Positions 33,702-41,786 of a stretch of DNA of 42,293 bases are shown here, piece by piece (position 1 is the stretch's first letter; each line of letters starts with the position of its first letter). A program made the position numbers and the translations under genes. A model generated the notes under the pieces. That model had not been told where the DNA came from. It was given only the letters and a program-made list of their open reading frames with translations, and searched no databases. Source of the DNA: an uncultured Bacteroidales bacterium. Its GTDB lineage: Bacteria; Bacteroidota; Bacteroidia; Bacteroidales; UBA932. The DNA lies in assembly GCA_944326235.1 (NCBI GenBank), contig CALVDH010000023.1:1-42293 (forward strand), given 5' to 3'.

Positions 33702-36524
33702 ATGAAAAAAATCTTATTAATCGGAACCGCCGCCCTCGGTATGTTCTTCATGACCACGTCATGTCTGGAGAACACCGAGCCGGCAGGCATTGAGGCCATG
33801 CGGCAGGCGAGAGCTGAGCTTATCAGCGCGCAGGCTGCGTATGAGCAGGCTAAAGTGACACTGTTGAATGCGCAGACTGCTCTGCAGGAGGCGCAGACAC
33901 AGAACCAGATTCTGGAGAATAATCTCAAGGAACTGGAGATTCAGGAGAAACAGCTGAACCTCGAATATCAGGAGGCCAAGTATGACTATGACATGCGTAT
34001 TCTGGAGCTTGACTATGCCAGGAGGGCCGGTGCGGATGAGGCATATCTGAAGGCGCTGGAGTTGGAGATTGCCGGCTATGAGTATTGGCTGCTTAAAAAT
34101 GAGATAGATATGGAGGAGCTCGAACTTAAGCGTCAGGAGATGGTCGAGATACATAAGGCGGAACTGCTCAGACTGCAGAAGGCTACAGCTGTGGCTCAGA
34201 AGGAATATGAGGAGGCTATCCGCAACCTGGAGGCCCTGAAGCACACTCTGACGGAAGATGAGAAGGCTATCGTGGATAAGTATACCGCCGAGATCGACGC
34301 TCTTTCCGGCGAGCTTAAGACCGCCGAGAATGAATTGGTAGGCGCTCAGACTGCTTATCTGGAAGCCAAGTACAACTGGAGTCAGGATTCCGTTCTTCTT
34401 GACAAGAAGTATACCCGTGCCGTGGAGCTGGCTCAGGCCGCTCTGGATGACGCCAACGCCGAGCTGGAAGAGGCCAATGCCCTGGACTTCACCGACGAGG
34501 AGGCCCTGCTGACTCAGAAGGCCGAACTGGAGGCCGAGATAGACGCAATCAGAAAGCAGCAGGACGACCTGAAGATGCAGGCCGAGGACCTGAAGCTGAC
34601 CCTCGAGGTGCCTGAGGCCGAGATAGCAGCGATAGATACTGTCATCAAGGGACTCGACAGGCAGATAGAGGAACTGAATCTGGAGATCAAAGCCCTGAGG
34701 GCTGAGAATCCCCGTACCCAGCTGAGCCTGCCGATAGACAATGCTATCGTGGCTCACTTCGTAGGCCAGTTCTTTGAGACCACAGTCAAGGATAATGGCG
34801 ACTCTTATTATTACGGCGACCAGTATCAGGATACCAGTAACCAGAATTATGAGGACGCCCTCGTCTTCCAGAGCGAGTTCAAGAAAAACGAGGAGACCAA
34901 CCGCTACGAGCTTCCTTCCGGAACTGTCTCCTGGACTACTACTCAGGATAACCATGAGAAAATTCTCGCTGATCTGAAGGAATATCTGTATACATACGAG
35001 CTTTCTGAGCCTCAGAAGGCGATTGTGGAGAATTATATAAAGTACTGGCAGGATGGAGCTAAGAACATAGCTGCTCAGAACGAGTATTATAAGACGATGC
35101 TGACTGAGGCCAGGGATGAGTGGAATGAACTGAGCAGGCAGTATCAGTATACAGCTAAACAACCTCTCGACGTTAAGGCTAACGAGGCATTAAGTGAACT
35201 GACGACAATAGCAGATCTGACTGCTGCCGACGTGAAGGAGCGCGTGACCGTACTGCTGGATACCATCCGTCTCGAGCAGCAGATCCGCCTGGCCATGACC
35301 GGCTATGCGGAGGAGAACTGGGAGAACTTCACTTATGCCAATCTCACTGACCCTGCCTCGGAGACTCCGATTACTCTGATTGATTTGCAGAATGCCGTCA
35401 ATAACATTTCAATTAATCCTGCATTTAGTTATCGGTACAACTATCCTGACGGATCTTGGTATTATGACGGGCCCGTTTATTATGACGGTTTTTATGACGA
35501 CGCTCCCTCAGCCGCCGCCAGATGGAATAATGCATCTATTAGCCTTTTCGGAGGAGATTATGTTTGGGGTTCTGAACGAATAGAATACTATTCAGACGAA
35601 GAATTGCTTGGGGATATAGAGACAGTGCTTGAATATACAGGTTACGGAGAGTATTATACTATAACCTACACTACAGATTATGAAGCATGGCCTTATTTTT
35701 CTGTATCCTTCCATAAGGACTATGAGACGGTTCTGGCGCAAATAGGTTACAATTTCTCTGATAGAGAGGATGCTCGAAGAGCATTTGCTAATTCCTGGTT
35801 CGTCAATGAGGTGTCCTATGAGGAGAGGGCCGCACTGGCACAGGCTCACATGGAGGCCCTGCCCGAGTTCCCCGAGCTGATAGCCGCCGTGGAGGCTCTC
35901 GAGGAGGAGATTAAGACCGCCGATGAGACCAACACTGCCGCCGTCACCGATCTGCTGACTCAGATCCGCTCTCTCTACGAGCAGCGTGCCGAGCAGAACG
36001 AGCTCAAAGAAGAGAAGGAGGCTGAGAAGGAAGCCATCATATTCGAGTTCAACGCACTGACTGCAGATACCGGCAGCGAGTGGGCAGTCCTTAACATCAA
36101 GGCCGGCCGTCTGGAGGACAAGCTGGATGTATTCGATGCCATCCTGGAGGGTACGACTGTTGTTATCGACGGTACGGACTATACCCTGGTTAAGCAGGAG
36201 GGTACTGAATACGTGCCCGAGGATCTCGCCGAGCTCAAGGAAGCATGGATCGAGAGACTGGAGAAGGAGATCAAGGGAGACGGTACGGACGTGACCCCTG
36301 GACTCGAGTACGAGCTGCTTCAGGCTCAGCAGATTCTGCAGAAACTGCACGACGGTATGTCCGATGAATTACAGAATGAGGAGGTGAAGACGGCAGAGAA
36401 AGAACTTGCGCAGGCCCAGGCCAAGTATGACGAGCTCCTCGAGGAGTTCAACTACTGGAACGACCTGCTGAGCGACTACATCGCCAGCCTCACAGGCAAC
36501 ACTGAAGAAACTCCTGAAGCGTAA
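33702..36524 (+). CDS. Large coiled-coil surface lipoprotein
   Basis: 940 residues with a lipoprotein signal (MKKILLIGTAALGMFFMTTSC, Cys21, then LENTE). Residues ~30-335 are almost continuous coiled coil, rich in Ala, Glu, Leu, Gln and Lys. The centre (~340-715) is less helical and contains an aromatic stretch ('YNYPDGSWYYDGPVYYDGFY'). A second coiled-coil region (~720-930) follows. The coding bases of the centre (about 35380-35810) are visibly richer in A+T than the flanks. No enzymatic motif is seen. The acidic residues after the Cys suit export to the cell surface. The barrel protein gene follows after 12 bases. The family is not one I can name. Confidence 0.8.
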   Translation: MKKILLIGTAALGMFFMTTSCLENTEPAGIEAMRQARAELISAQAAYEQAKVTLLNAQTALQEAQTQNQILENNLKELEIQEKQLNLEYQEAKYDYDMRILELDYARRAGADEAYLKALELEIAGYEYWLLKNEIDMEELELKRQEMVEIHKAELLRLQKATAVAQKEYEEAIRNLEALKHTLTEDEKAIVDKYTAEIDALSGELKTAENELVGAQTAYLEAKYNWSQDSVLLDKKYTRAVELAQAALDDANAELEEANALDFTDEEALLTQKAELEAEIDAIRKQQDDLKMQAEDLKLTLEVPEAEIAAIDTVIKGLDRQIEELNLEIKALRAENPRTQLSLPIDNAIVAHFVGQFFETTVKDNGDSYYYGDQYQDTSNQNYEDALVFQSEFKKNEETNRYELPSGTVSWTTTQDNHEKILADLKEYLYTYELSEPQKAIVENYIKYWQDGAKNIAAQNEYYKTMLTEARDEWNELSRQYQYTAKQPLDVKANEALSELTTIADLTAADVKERVTVLLDTIRLEQQIRLAMTGYAEENWENFTYANLTDPASETPITLIDLQNAVNNISINPAFSYRYNYPDGSWYYDGPVYYDGFYDDAPSAAARWNNASISLFGGDYVWGSERIEYYSDEELLGDIETVLEYTGYGEYYTITYTTDYEAWPYFSVSFHKDYETVLAQIGYNFSDREDARRAFANSWFVNEVSYEERAALAQAHMEALPEFPELIAAVEALEEEIKTADETNTAAVTDLLTQIRSLYEQRAEQNELKEEKEAEKEAIIFEFNALTADTGSEWAVLNIKAGRLEDKLDVFDAILEGTTVVIDGTDYTLVKQEGTEYVPEDLAELKEAWIERLEKEIKGDGTDVTPGLEYELLQAQQILQKLHDGMSDELQNEEVKTAEKELAQAQAKYDELLEEFNYWNDLLSDYIASLTGNTEETPEA

Positions 36525-36536
36525 ACAGCAGCAGCC

Positions 36537-37373
36537 ATGAAGAAAAGTCTATTCATAACCATTGCGGCCCTGCTGATCCTGTCGGTTCCCGTCAAGGCAC
36601 AGTCATACGCCATCGAGCAGCCGAAGTTCGGCGACATGCAGTTCTCCCTGCTGCTCGGCTCCTCCAGTTTCTCCCTGTACTCGGAGGACGGCGGACTCAG
36701 TTACCTGATGCCTTACGGTGACTACGGGATGGGAAACCAGCAGAGCATCGGTTTCGGGGCGGACCCGCTGGTCTACCTCGACCTGGGCAGTATGAATAGC
36801 AACAGTATAATCAACACCGTAGGTATCCGTTACGCCTTCTTCGTCCACAAACGCTTCGATGTCAACGTGATGTTCGGCATGAACATCAGTGCGACACCCA
36901 AGAAGGACTTCATCGAGGGCGATTTCACGGTACCCGACATGCCTATCCCTGACGCGCAGTATGTAGTGGGACGTACCAGCCACCAGTTCTACACTCAGGT
37001 CGGTACCAACTTCTACTTCCTGCCGGACAATCCCCGCATCTCTCCCTATATCGGAGTGGTGTTCGGATTCCAGTTCGCCCGCCTGGAGACATACCTCCCC
37101 TACACCGGAGAGTATGACGACAGCGGGGAGCACATCGAGCTGACCACCCCCTCTTATCAGGCCGGTCAGTCCTGGGCAGTTCAGGGAGGCATAGTAGCCG
37201 GTATTGACTACTCGGTGGCCCCGGGCCTGGTGCTCGGAGTCGAGGTGGCGCCCGGTATGTATCAGTGCAGCGTCATGGAACTTCATCCCTCGGGTATGAC
37301 TCCCTACAGGGCCATCAACCACGACGTCAAGATCCTGACCATGCCCCGCCTCAAGCTGGCATTCCGCTTCTGA
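36537..37373 (+). CDS. Outer-membrane beta-barrel protein
   Basis: 278 residues with a signal peptide ending VKAQ. The mature protein consists of alternating amphipathic strands ('YTQVGTNFYFLPDNPRISPY', 'IGVVFGFQFARLETYL', 'GQSWAVQGGIVAGIDYSVAP', 'GLVLGVEVAPGMYQCSVM') and ends in 'PRLKLAFRF', a C-terminal Phe as used by the Bam machinery. Its size fits an 8- to 10-strand barrel. It is co-transcribed with the coiled-coil lipoprotein, so the two may act together at the cell surface. A strong terminator follows. Confidence 0.85.
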   Translation: MKKSLFITIAALLILSVPVKAQSYAIEQPKFGDMQFSLLLGSSSFSLYSEDGGLSYLMPYGDYGMGNQQSIGFGADPLVYLDLGSMNSNSIINTVGIRYAFFVHKRFDVNVMFGMNISATPKKDFIEGDFTVPDMPIPDAQYVVGRTSHQFYTQVGTNFYFLPDNPRISPYIGVVFGFQFARLETYLPYTGEYDDSGEHIELTTPSYQAGQSWAVQGGIVAGIDYSVAPGLVLGVEVAPGMYQCSVMELHPSGMTPYRAINHDVKILTMPRLKLAFRF

Positions 37374-37399
37374 CCCTTACTGTTGCGATAACTAATCAG

Positions 37400-37431
37400 A
37401 GAGCCGCCCCGCCCGGAGCGGCTCTTTTTTT
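37400..37431 (+). terminator. Rho-independent terminator after the lipoprotein/barrel operon
   Basis: Stem AGAGCCGC/GCGGCTCT (37400-37407 / 37418-37425) with a ten-base loop, then T's to 37431. It lies 27 bases after the barrel gene's stop. Confidence 0.9.
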
Positions 37432-37514
37432 GCCCCATCCTGCGCGCCTTCCTCCTCGCACCTTCCGAAGATGTGCGGCATCCATCTCGTTCATTCGCCG
37501 GTACATCCGTCCAC

Positions 37515-37630
37515 CAACGTGCCATCCACCGATCCATCCACCATCACGTTCATCCGCCAACGTGCCATCCACCGATACATCCCCCAGCACGTTCATCCAC
37601 ATGCGTGCCGTATCCCTCAGCCGCCTGTTC
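37515..37630. repeat. Degenerate 43-base tandem repeat
   Basis: CAACGTGCCATCCACCGAT recurs at 37515 and 37558 (period 43), each time followed by a CACGTTCATCC block, and a third, poorer unit starts near 37600. A related block of about 80 bases occurs again at about 37903-37990 inside repeat copy A. No gene is seen in it; the few open frames here are low-complexity Pro/His/Ser. Confidence 0.7.
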
Positions 37631-38166
37631 GCACCATTTTTAGTGTAATGTCACTTCGGGGCTGAATCTTGTGCCGGGCTCGGAAATGCCCGCACACCCA
37701 ATTTTCGTAACCATCAGATACTCAATACTATGCCAAGCCGGCGTGTGCTTTGGTCCGTTTTAAAAACGCTGGCTTCCACAGGCCTCTGCGCCAACGAATT
37801 GATTATCAGCCATCCTGCTCCGACCCCGTGCGACCGATTCTTTTTCGTTCTTATTTCTCATTCCCCCACTCATTCATTATACCATCCACCAGCACATCCA
37901 CTCGCCAACGTGTCTATCCACCCGACCCATCCCCCGGCACGTTCATCCACCTGCGTGCCGTATCCCCCAGTCACCTCGTCCGCACCCACGCCATCACTCA
38001 ACGCCGCCAATTCCCCACCCCATTTCCGTACCCGCCATTCCGCAACGCCCGCCTCCCCGCAGCTCCCCGCCATTGCCGCCCCGGTCAGTTCCGGCAGCAT
38101 TGCCCGATATGGAAAATTGTCCGCACTGCTTAGGTATTTCACCGGATAATGATTAATTTTGTGGGA
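37631..38166 (+). repeat. Long repeat, copy A (ahead of the Septu-like pair)
   Basis: It aligns with copy B (39832-40200) over two conserved blocks: a 5' block to ~37865 (shared GGGGCTGAAT, TTTTCGTAACCATCAGATAC, TTTAAAAACGCTGGCTTCC) and a 3' block from ~38031 (shared CCCCGGTCAGTTCCGGCAGC, CGATATGGAAAATTGTCCGC, CCGGATAATGATTAA). Between them copy A has an extra ~165 bases with the CATCCACC-type tandem units that B lacks. The 3' end holds TAATTTTG (38154-38161), a -7 promoter element, 45 bases before the ATPase gene. The repeat looks non-coding. Confidence 0.85.
38154..38161 (+). promoter_or_regulatory. -7 element at the 3' end of repeat A, driving the Septu-like pair
   Basis: TAATTTTG fits TAnnTTTG. 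The corresponding place in copy B reads TAACTTTG. No good TTTG -33 element is seen at 19-21 bases upstream in either copy. An in-frame ATG at 38149 overlaps this element and therefore cannot be the start of translation from this promoter. Confidence 0.5.
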
Positions 38167-38205
38167 TATGAGAAGTCCGTATTTTTCTCAGATGAGTTTA
38201 AGTTT

Positions 38206-39273
38206 ATGAGAATCAAGAGTGTACATATCGTTAAATACAAATTGTTCAACAATTTTGATATTGATTTCTGTGACAGCGCCGGGAAGCCGTTGGATATAGT
38301 CGTTCTGGCAGGAGTTAACGGGAGTGGAAAGAGTACATTGCTCGAATACCTTAGCTATCACTCAGGTTTAGCGGTGAAGGACGCTCATTCCGGAAATACG
38401 GTGGTGGAGGATGAGGGCAGGGACAAGCTGTTCCGTATTCCGCCTGATCTGTCACAGGCCGCCGAGTACAAAAAGTTGTTCTCGCAGGTGGTGTATTATG
38501 GAGCGCTTAATGACGACAATGCATCCAAGCAGCTGGAGAATGTAATACTTAAATACGTGGACCGTTTTGTGTATGTGGACGGGAAGACCAGCTTCGAGGC
38601 CTACAGCAGCATCAGGAGTATGATGGATGATATTTTTGAGGGATTCCGGCTTCAGATTCGCTTTAAAGGGATAGATGCCGACAAGCATTTGATATTTCAA
38701 GGGATGGACGGTGCAGAGTTTGGTGTGGAAGGTCTGTCGGACGGTGAGAAACAGATCCTGCTTAAAGTGTTTCCTCTTTTCGACATGGATATGGCTCAAC
38801 GCGTGATTCTTATGGATGAGCCTGAAAGTTCGCTTCATCCGTCATGGCAGAGCTATCTGCTTCCAGTTTTGAGACGATGTGTTCAGAGGAACGGCTGTCA
38901 GTTTATCCTTGCGACACATTCTCCTCAGATTATCTCGTCTACCCGTAACGAAGAGATCAGGGTGCTTTCGCGTGATGAGTCGGGGGCTGTAGTTGCGGAA
39001 TGTTGCGGGGACGGGCCCTATGGATGGACTGTGGCTAGAGTCTTGGACGAGATTCAGAATGTGCGTATTCAAAGGACTCCGGAAGTAGAGGCGGCTTTGG
39101 AAGAGTTGCACGGCATGTTGACGGAAGGTGTGTATGATACGGATGGTTTCAAGTCTCGGCTGGGATACCTGGAGGATCTGCTCGGATATTCGGATCCTGA
39201 TCTGTCACTTATTAGAATGGAAATTGTTAGAAAGATGAGGGGGACTGGAAATGAAAAAGATAGAGAAAGGTGA
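38206..39273 (+). CDS. ptuA: AAA/ABC-type ATPase, Septu PtuA-like defence component
   Basis: 355 residues from MRIKSVHIVKYKLFNNFDID at 38206. The ATG at 38149 in the same frame falls on the promoter element. Walker A is GVNGSGKS (36-43), the signature 'GLSDGEKQILLKVFPL', Walker B plus D-loop 'RVILMDEPESSLHPSWQ', and the H-loop 'FILATHSPQIISS'. This is the OLD/AAA_21-type ATPase found in many defence systems. The HNH nuclease gene follows with a 23-base overlap, the PtuA-PtuB order of Septu. It is shorter than typical PtuA, with little coiled coil between the Walker motifs. Its bases are more A+T rich than the housekeeping genes here. PtuA senses phage infection and holds PtuB in check; this is known for Septu and inferred here. 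Confidence 0.75.
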   Translation: MRIKSVHIVKYKLFNNFDIDFCDSAGKPLDIVVLAGVNGSGKSTLLEYLSYHSGLAVKDAHSGNTVVEDEGRDKLFRIPPDLSQAAEYKKLFSQVVYYGALNDDNASKQLENVILKYVDRFVYVDGKTSFEAYSSIRSMMDDIFEGFRLQIRFKGIDADKHLIFQGMDGAEFGVEGLSDGEKQILLKVFPLFDMDMAQRVILMDEPESSLHPSWQSYLLPVLRRCVQRNGCQFILATHSPQIISSTRNEEIRVLSRDESGAVVAECCGDGPYGWTVARVLDEIQNVRIQRTPEVEAALEELHGMLTEGVYDTDGFKSRLGYLEDLLGYSDPDLSLIRMEIVRKMRGTGNEKDRER

Positions 39274-39823
39274 CGCACCGGAGTTTTTCTCTGAGTTTGT
39301 GGCGAAGGAGCATCCTGTAGGCTGGGATGATGTAGGACCGGTAAGGCAAGATCTTAGAAAGCATATTCTGAGAGAGCAATATGGACTGTGTGCATATACC
39401 GAGATACGTATTACTTCTGATGAGAAGTGTCATATAGACCATTTTCGGACGAGGAATCTTTTTCCCGGAAAGGTATTTGATTACCGTAACCTGTTGGTTG
39501 CCTTTACATCTGACCGTTTCGGCGCGAGGCATAAGGACGGGAGGATGAAACAGCTTGAGGATTATGATCTTCTTATAGACCCTGTGCAGGAGGATCCTTC
39601 CAGGTATCTTGAGTTCTCGTTTACCGGAGAAGTGCTGGCTGTCAAGGACTGCGAAAAAGGCCGGCATACCATCGAGGCCTTTAATCTGAACGAGCGTTCT
39701 CTCGTCCGGCGCAGGAAATCGGCAGTGTGCAGTCTGTTGAGCATGCGCGACGTGCTGACTGAAGACGAAGTCGTTGATGCGATAGGGGAGTTCGGCTCTA
39801 TGCTCCGGCAGCTTTATTATTAG
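39251..39823 (+). CDS. ptuB: HNH endonuclease, Septu PtuB-like
   Basis: 190 residues. The HNH core is 'CHIDHFRTRNLFPGKVFDYRN': His61 and Asp63-His64, with Asn80 in 'DYRNLLVAF', preceded by 'LREQYGLCAYTEIRI'. This matches the PtuB / retron-type HNH family, where the corresponding stretch is usually LCAYCxxxI with a zinc Cys; here the second Cys is Thr, so the zinc site may be altered or absent. In Septu this nuclease degrades nucleic acid once released by PtuA. It overlaps the ATPase gene by 23 bases and ends nine bases before repeat copy B. No retron reverse transcriptase or msr-msd RNA is seen nearby. Confidence 0.72.
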   Translation: MKKIEKGDAPEFFSEFVAKEHPVGWDDVGPVRQDLRKHILREQYGLCAYTEIRITSDEKCHIDHFRTRNLFPGKVFDYRNLLVAFTSDRFGARHKDGRMKQLEDYDLLIDPVQEDPSRYLEFSFTGEVLAVKDCEKGRHTIEAFNLNERSLVRRRKSAVCSLLSMRDVLTEDEVVDAIGEFGSMLRQLYY

Positions 39824-39831
39824 GCGCATCC

Positions 39832-40200
39832 GCATTGTTTTTCGTGCAATGTCACTACGGGGCTGAATCCTATGCTGGGCTCGGAAATTCCCGCACGCCC
39901 AGTTTTCGTAACCATCAGATACCCAATATCATACCAAGTCGGCGTGTGCTTTGGTCCGTTTTAAAAACGCTGGCTTCCACAGGCCTCTGCGCCAACGGAC
40001 TGATTATCAGCCCATCCTGCTCCGCCCCCGTGCGACCGATTCTTTTTCGTTCCGATTTCTCGTTGCCCACCGCACCCGCCATCCTTCGACACCCGCCTCC
40101 CCGCCATTGCCGCCCCGGTCAGTTCCGGCAGCATCTCCCGATATGGAAAATTGTCCGCACCGCTTAGGTATTTTGCCGGATAATGATTAACTTTGTGGGA
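39832..40200 (+). repeat. Long repeat, copy B (between the Septu-like pair and the RAYT)
   Basis: Direct repeat of copy A, same orientation, starting directly after ptuB. Its 5' block (39832-40065) and 3' block (40066-40200) match A closely, without A's tandem insert. The 3' end holds TAACTTTG (40188-40195), 31 bases before the transposase ATG. The stretch between the two genes contains nothing else. Confidence 0.88.
40188..40195 (+). promoter_or_regulatory. -7 element at the 3' end of repeat B, ahead of the RAYT
   Basis: TAACTTTG fits TAnnTTTG, at the same place in the repeat as the element at 38154 in copy A. The ATG at 40226 follows at a normal distance. Confidence 0.5.
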
Positions 40201-40225
40201 GTAGTATTGAGATAAAAGTGCTGTT

Positions 40226-41083
40226 ATGGAAAATGAGTTTTGGCATGTGTGTACGAAGGGTCTGACCAGCGGGTTGATTTTCAGGAGCAGGGAGGACTAT
40301 GTGTACGGAATGAACGGAGTGGCGGTGTATTCGCTGAAGTATCAGGTGGTTGTGCTGGCTTTCTGTCTGATGGACAATCATGTGCATTTTATCTTGCGCG
40401 GGGAGGAGCAGGTCTGTCGGGAGTTTATCAAACAGTATAAGGCGCGGTTGGCGACGTTGACGGATGTGTCAAAAGCGGATGTGTGCGTGAAGTGTATTGA
40501 GGGAGGTGATTATCTCATGCGTGCAATAGGGTATGTTCTGCGCAATCCTATGGCGGCCGGATTGGGTGTTCTGCCCACGACGTACAGATGGAGTTCGGCA
40601 GGTGTGTATTTCAATCCAGAGCGGGTGACCCCCGGAAGTGCATTGTCACGCGGCATGCAGACGGTCGGCGATGTCGGGGTGAGGAAGTTGAGGAGCGTAC
40701 TGCGTTCCCGTTACCGTCTGCCGGATGACTATGTCCTGACGTCGGACGGGATGGTGTGCCCGGAGTGCTATGTGGACTGGCAGGCTGTCGAGGAACTTTT
40801 TGTCTACCCGGCCAGGTTGCTTTACATGATGTCTAAGAATGATGATATGGAAATGGAGCTGACGGGTGACATTCTGCGTAAGACCAAATACACCGATGCT
40901 GAGCTGCATGGCTCGGTAAGTGAGCTCTGCCGGGAGATGTTCCGCTGCGAATCCGCTGACGGCCTGTCTGTTGAGAACCGTTGTCGCCTGGCCAAGGAGT
41001 TGCGGAAACGCTATGGACTGGGAGCTAAGCAGCTGGCCCGCCTGAGCGGTGCGAGTTATGAGGTTCTGAAGATACTTTTGTGA
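40226..41083 (+). CDS. REP-associated tyrosine transposase (RAYT, Y1 HUH family)
   Basis: 285 residues. The HUH metal motif is His52-Val-His54 in 'FCLMDNHVHFIL', and the nucleophile is probably Tyr103 in 'AIGYVLRNPMAAGLG', followed by 'TTYRWSSAG'; this is the standard RAYT pattern. The C-terminal ~120 residues are an extra domain ending in a helix-turn-helix-like stretch ('LAKELRKRYGLGAKQLARLS'). RAYTs cut and join single-stranded repeat (REP/BIME) DNA and are usually single-copy genes flanked by their repeats, as here with copies B and C. The N-terminus lacks the longer lead of some RAYTs but appears complete. Confidence 0.88.
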   Translation: MENEFWHVCTKGLTSGLIFRSREDYVYGMNGVAVYSLKYQVVVLAFCLMDNHVHFILRGEEQVCREFIKQYKARLATLTDVSKADVCVKCIEGGDYLMRAIGYVLRNPMAAGLGVLPTTYRWSSAGVYFNPERVTPGSALSRGMQTVGDVGVRKLRSVLRSRYRLPDDYVLTSDGMVCPECYVDWQAVEELFVYPARLLYMMSKNDDMEMELTGDILRKTKYTDAELHGSVSELCREMFRCESADGLSVENRCRLAKELRKRYGLGAKQLARLSGASYEVLKILL

Positions 41084-41217
41084 GGAGGAGGGGCACAGAT
41101 GTTTTGTGTGCCGGTTGAGTTCCGGTCAGTGTAGCTGGGTGCCGTGCAGAATCTCTGTGTTCGTGTCGGTGAGCGGTGACGTGGTCCTCCCTCCTGGGTA
41201 AACCATGTTGGCAGGCC

Positions 41218-41334
41218 GCGACGGCTGACCGTGGTGGCTGGCCGTGGTGGCTGACCGTGGTGGCTGGCCGTGGTGGCTGACCCCGATGGCTGACCGCAGT
41301 GGTTGACCCCGATGGCCGACCGTGGTGGCTGGTT
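41218..41334. repeat. 13-base tandem array 1
   Basis: Nine successive 13-base units of the type GTGGTGGCTGGCC / GTGGTGGCTGACC, most differing by one to three bases. Thirteen is not a multiple of three, so it is unlikely to code for a repeated peptide. It lies between the transposase gene and repeat copy C. Confidence 0.85.
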
Positions 41335-41364
41335 CATACCGGATTCCTCTGTTGAATGACTTCG

Positions 41365-41590
41365 TATGGCGGTGTTTCGGGGCTGAGTCTGATGTCGAAG
41401 TGATGCAGGAGCAGAAGTGCCCGCACACCCTGTTTTCGTAATCGTCAGATACTCAACGCTATGGCGAGCCGATAGGTGTACCGGTCAGTTTTAAAACCGT
41501 ACCTGTCCACGGGGTGTTTCGGCAACATGCTGATTATCAGTCTCTCCTGCTCTTGGCACGTGCGGCTGATTCATTTTCGTTCTCAAGCTC
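41365..41590 (+). repeat. Long repeat, copy C (partial)
   Basis: It matches the 5' block of copies A and B in the same orientation: TTTCGGGGCTGA, CCCGCACACC, GTTTTCGTAATCGTCAGATA, CAGTTTTAAAAC, GCTGATTATCAG and TTCATTTTCGTTCTC. It is more diverged than A is from B, and the 3' block with the promoter element is missing; a 13-base tandem array stands in its place. Confidence 0.75.
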
Positions 41591-41641
41591 AAAACACCAA
41601 GGACCGGACAAAGGACATCGAGCGCTGAGCACCGAACGCCG

Positions 41642-41786
41642 GAGCCTGGGCACCAGCACCCGACAGCGGCACCCGACACCACCACCCGACACCAGCAGCG
41701 GGCACCAGCAGCGGGCACCACCACCTGGGCACCACCACCTGACACCAGCAACGGACACCACCACCGGGCACCACTACCCGTTCACC
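41642..41786. repeat. 13-base tandem array 2
   Basis: About eleven units of 13 (twice 14) bases, of the type ACCACCCGACACC / AGCAGCGGGCACC. The period equals that of array 1, and the strand composition (C-rich here, G-rich there) suggests the two are inverted relatives. It directly follows copy C. The rest of the gap to 42180 holds a palindrome CACCTTCCGAAGGTG at 41853-41867 and no gene I can support. Confidence 0.8.

Noticed and set aside
37730..38149. Open frames of 127-139 codons rich in Pro, His and Ser inside repeat copy A
   Set aside because: The protein is a translation of tandem repeats, and two frames are open over the same bases; the matching frame in copy B is much shorter and differs.
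37630..40200. Retron (reverse transcriptase plus msr-msd) as partner of the ATPase-HNH pair
   Set aside because: No reverse transcriptase frame or msr-msd-like RNA is seen; the flanks are the long repeats.
41218..41786. Possible CRISPR array
   Set aside because: The 13-base units are contiguous, with no unique spacers, and there are no cas genes.
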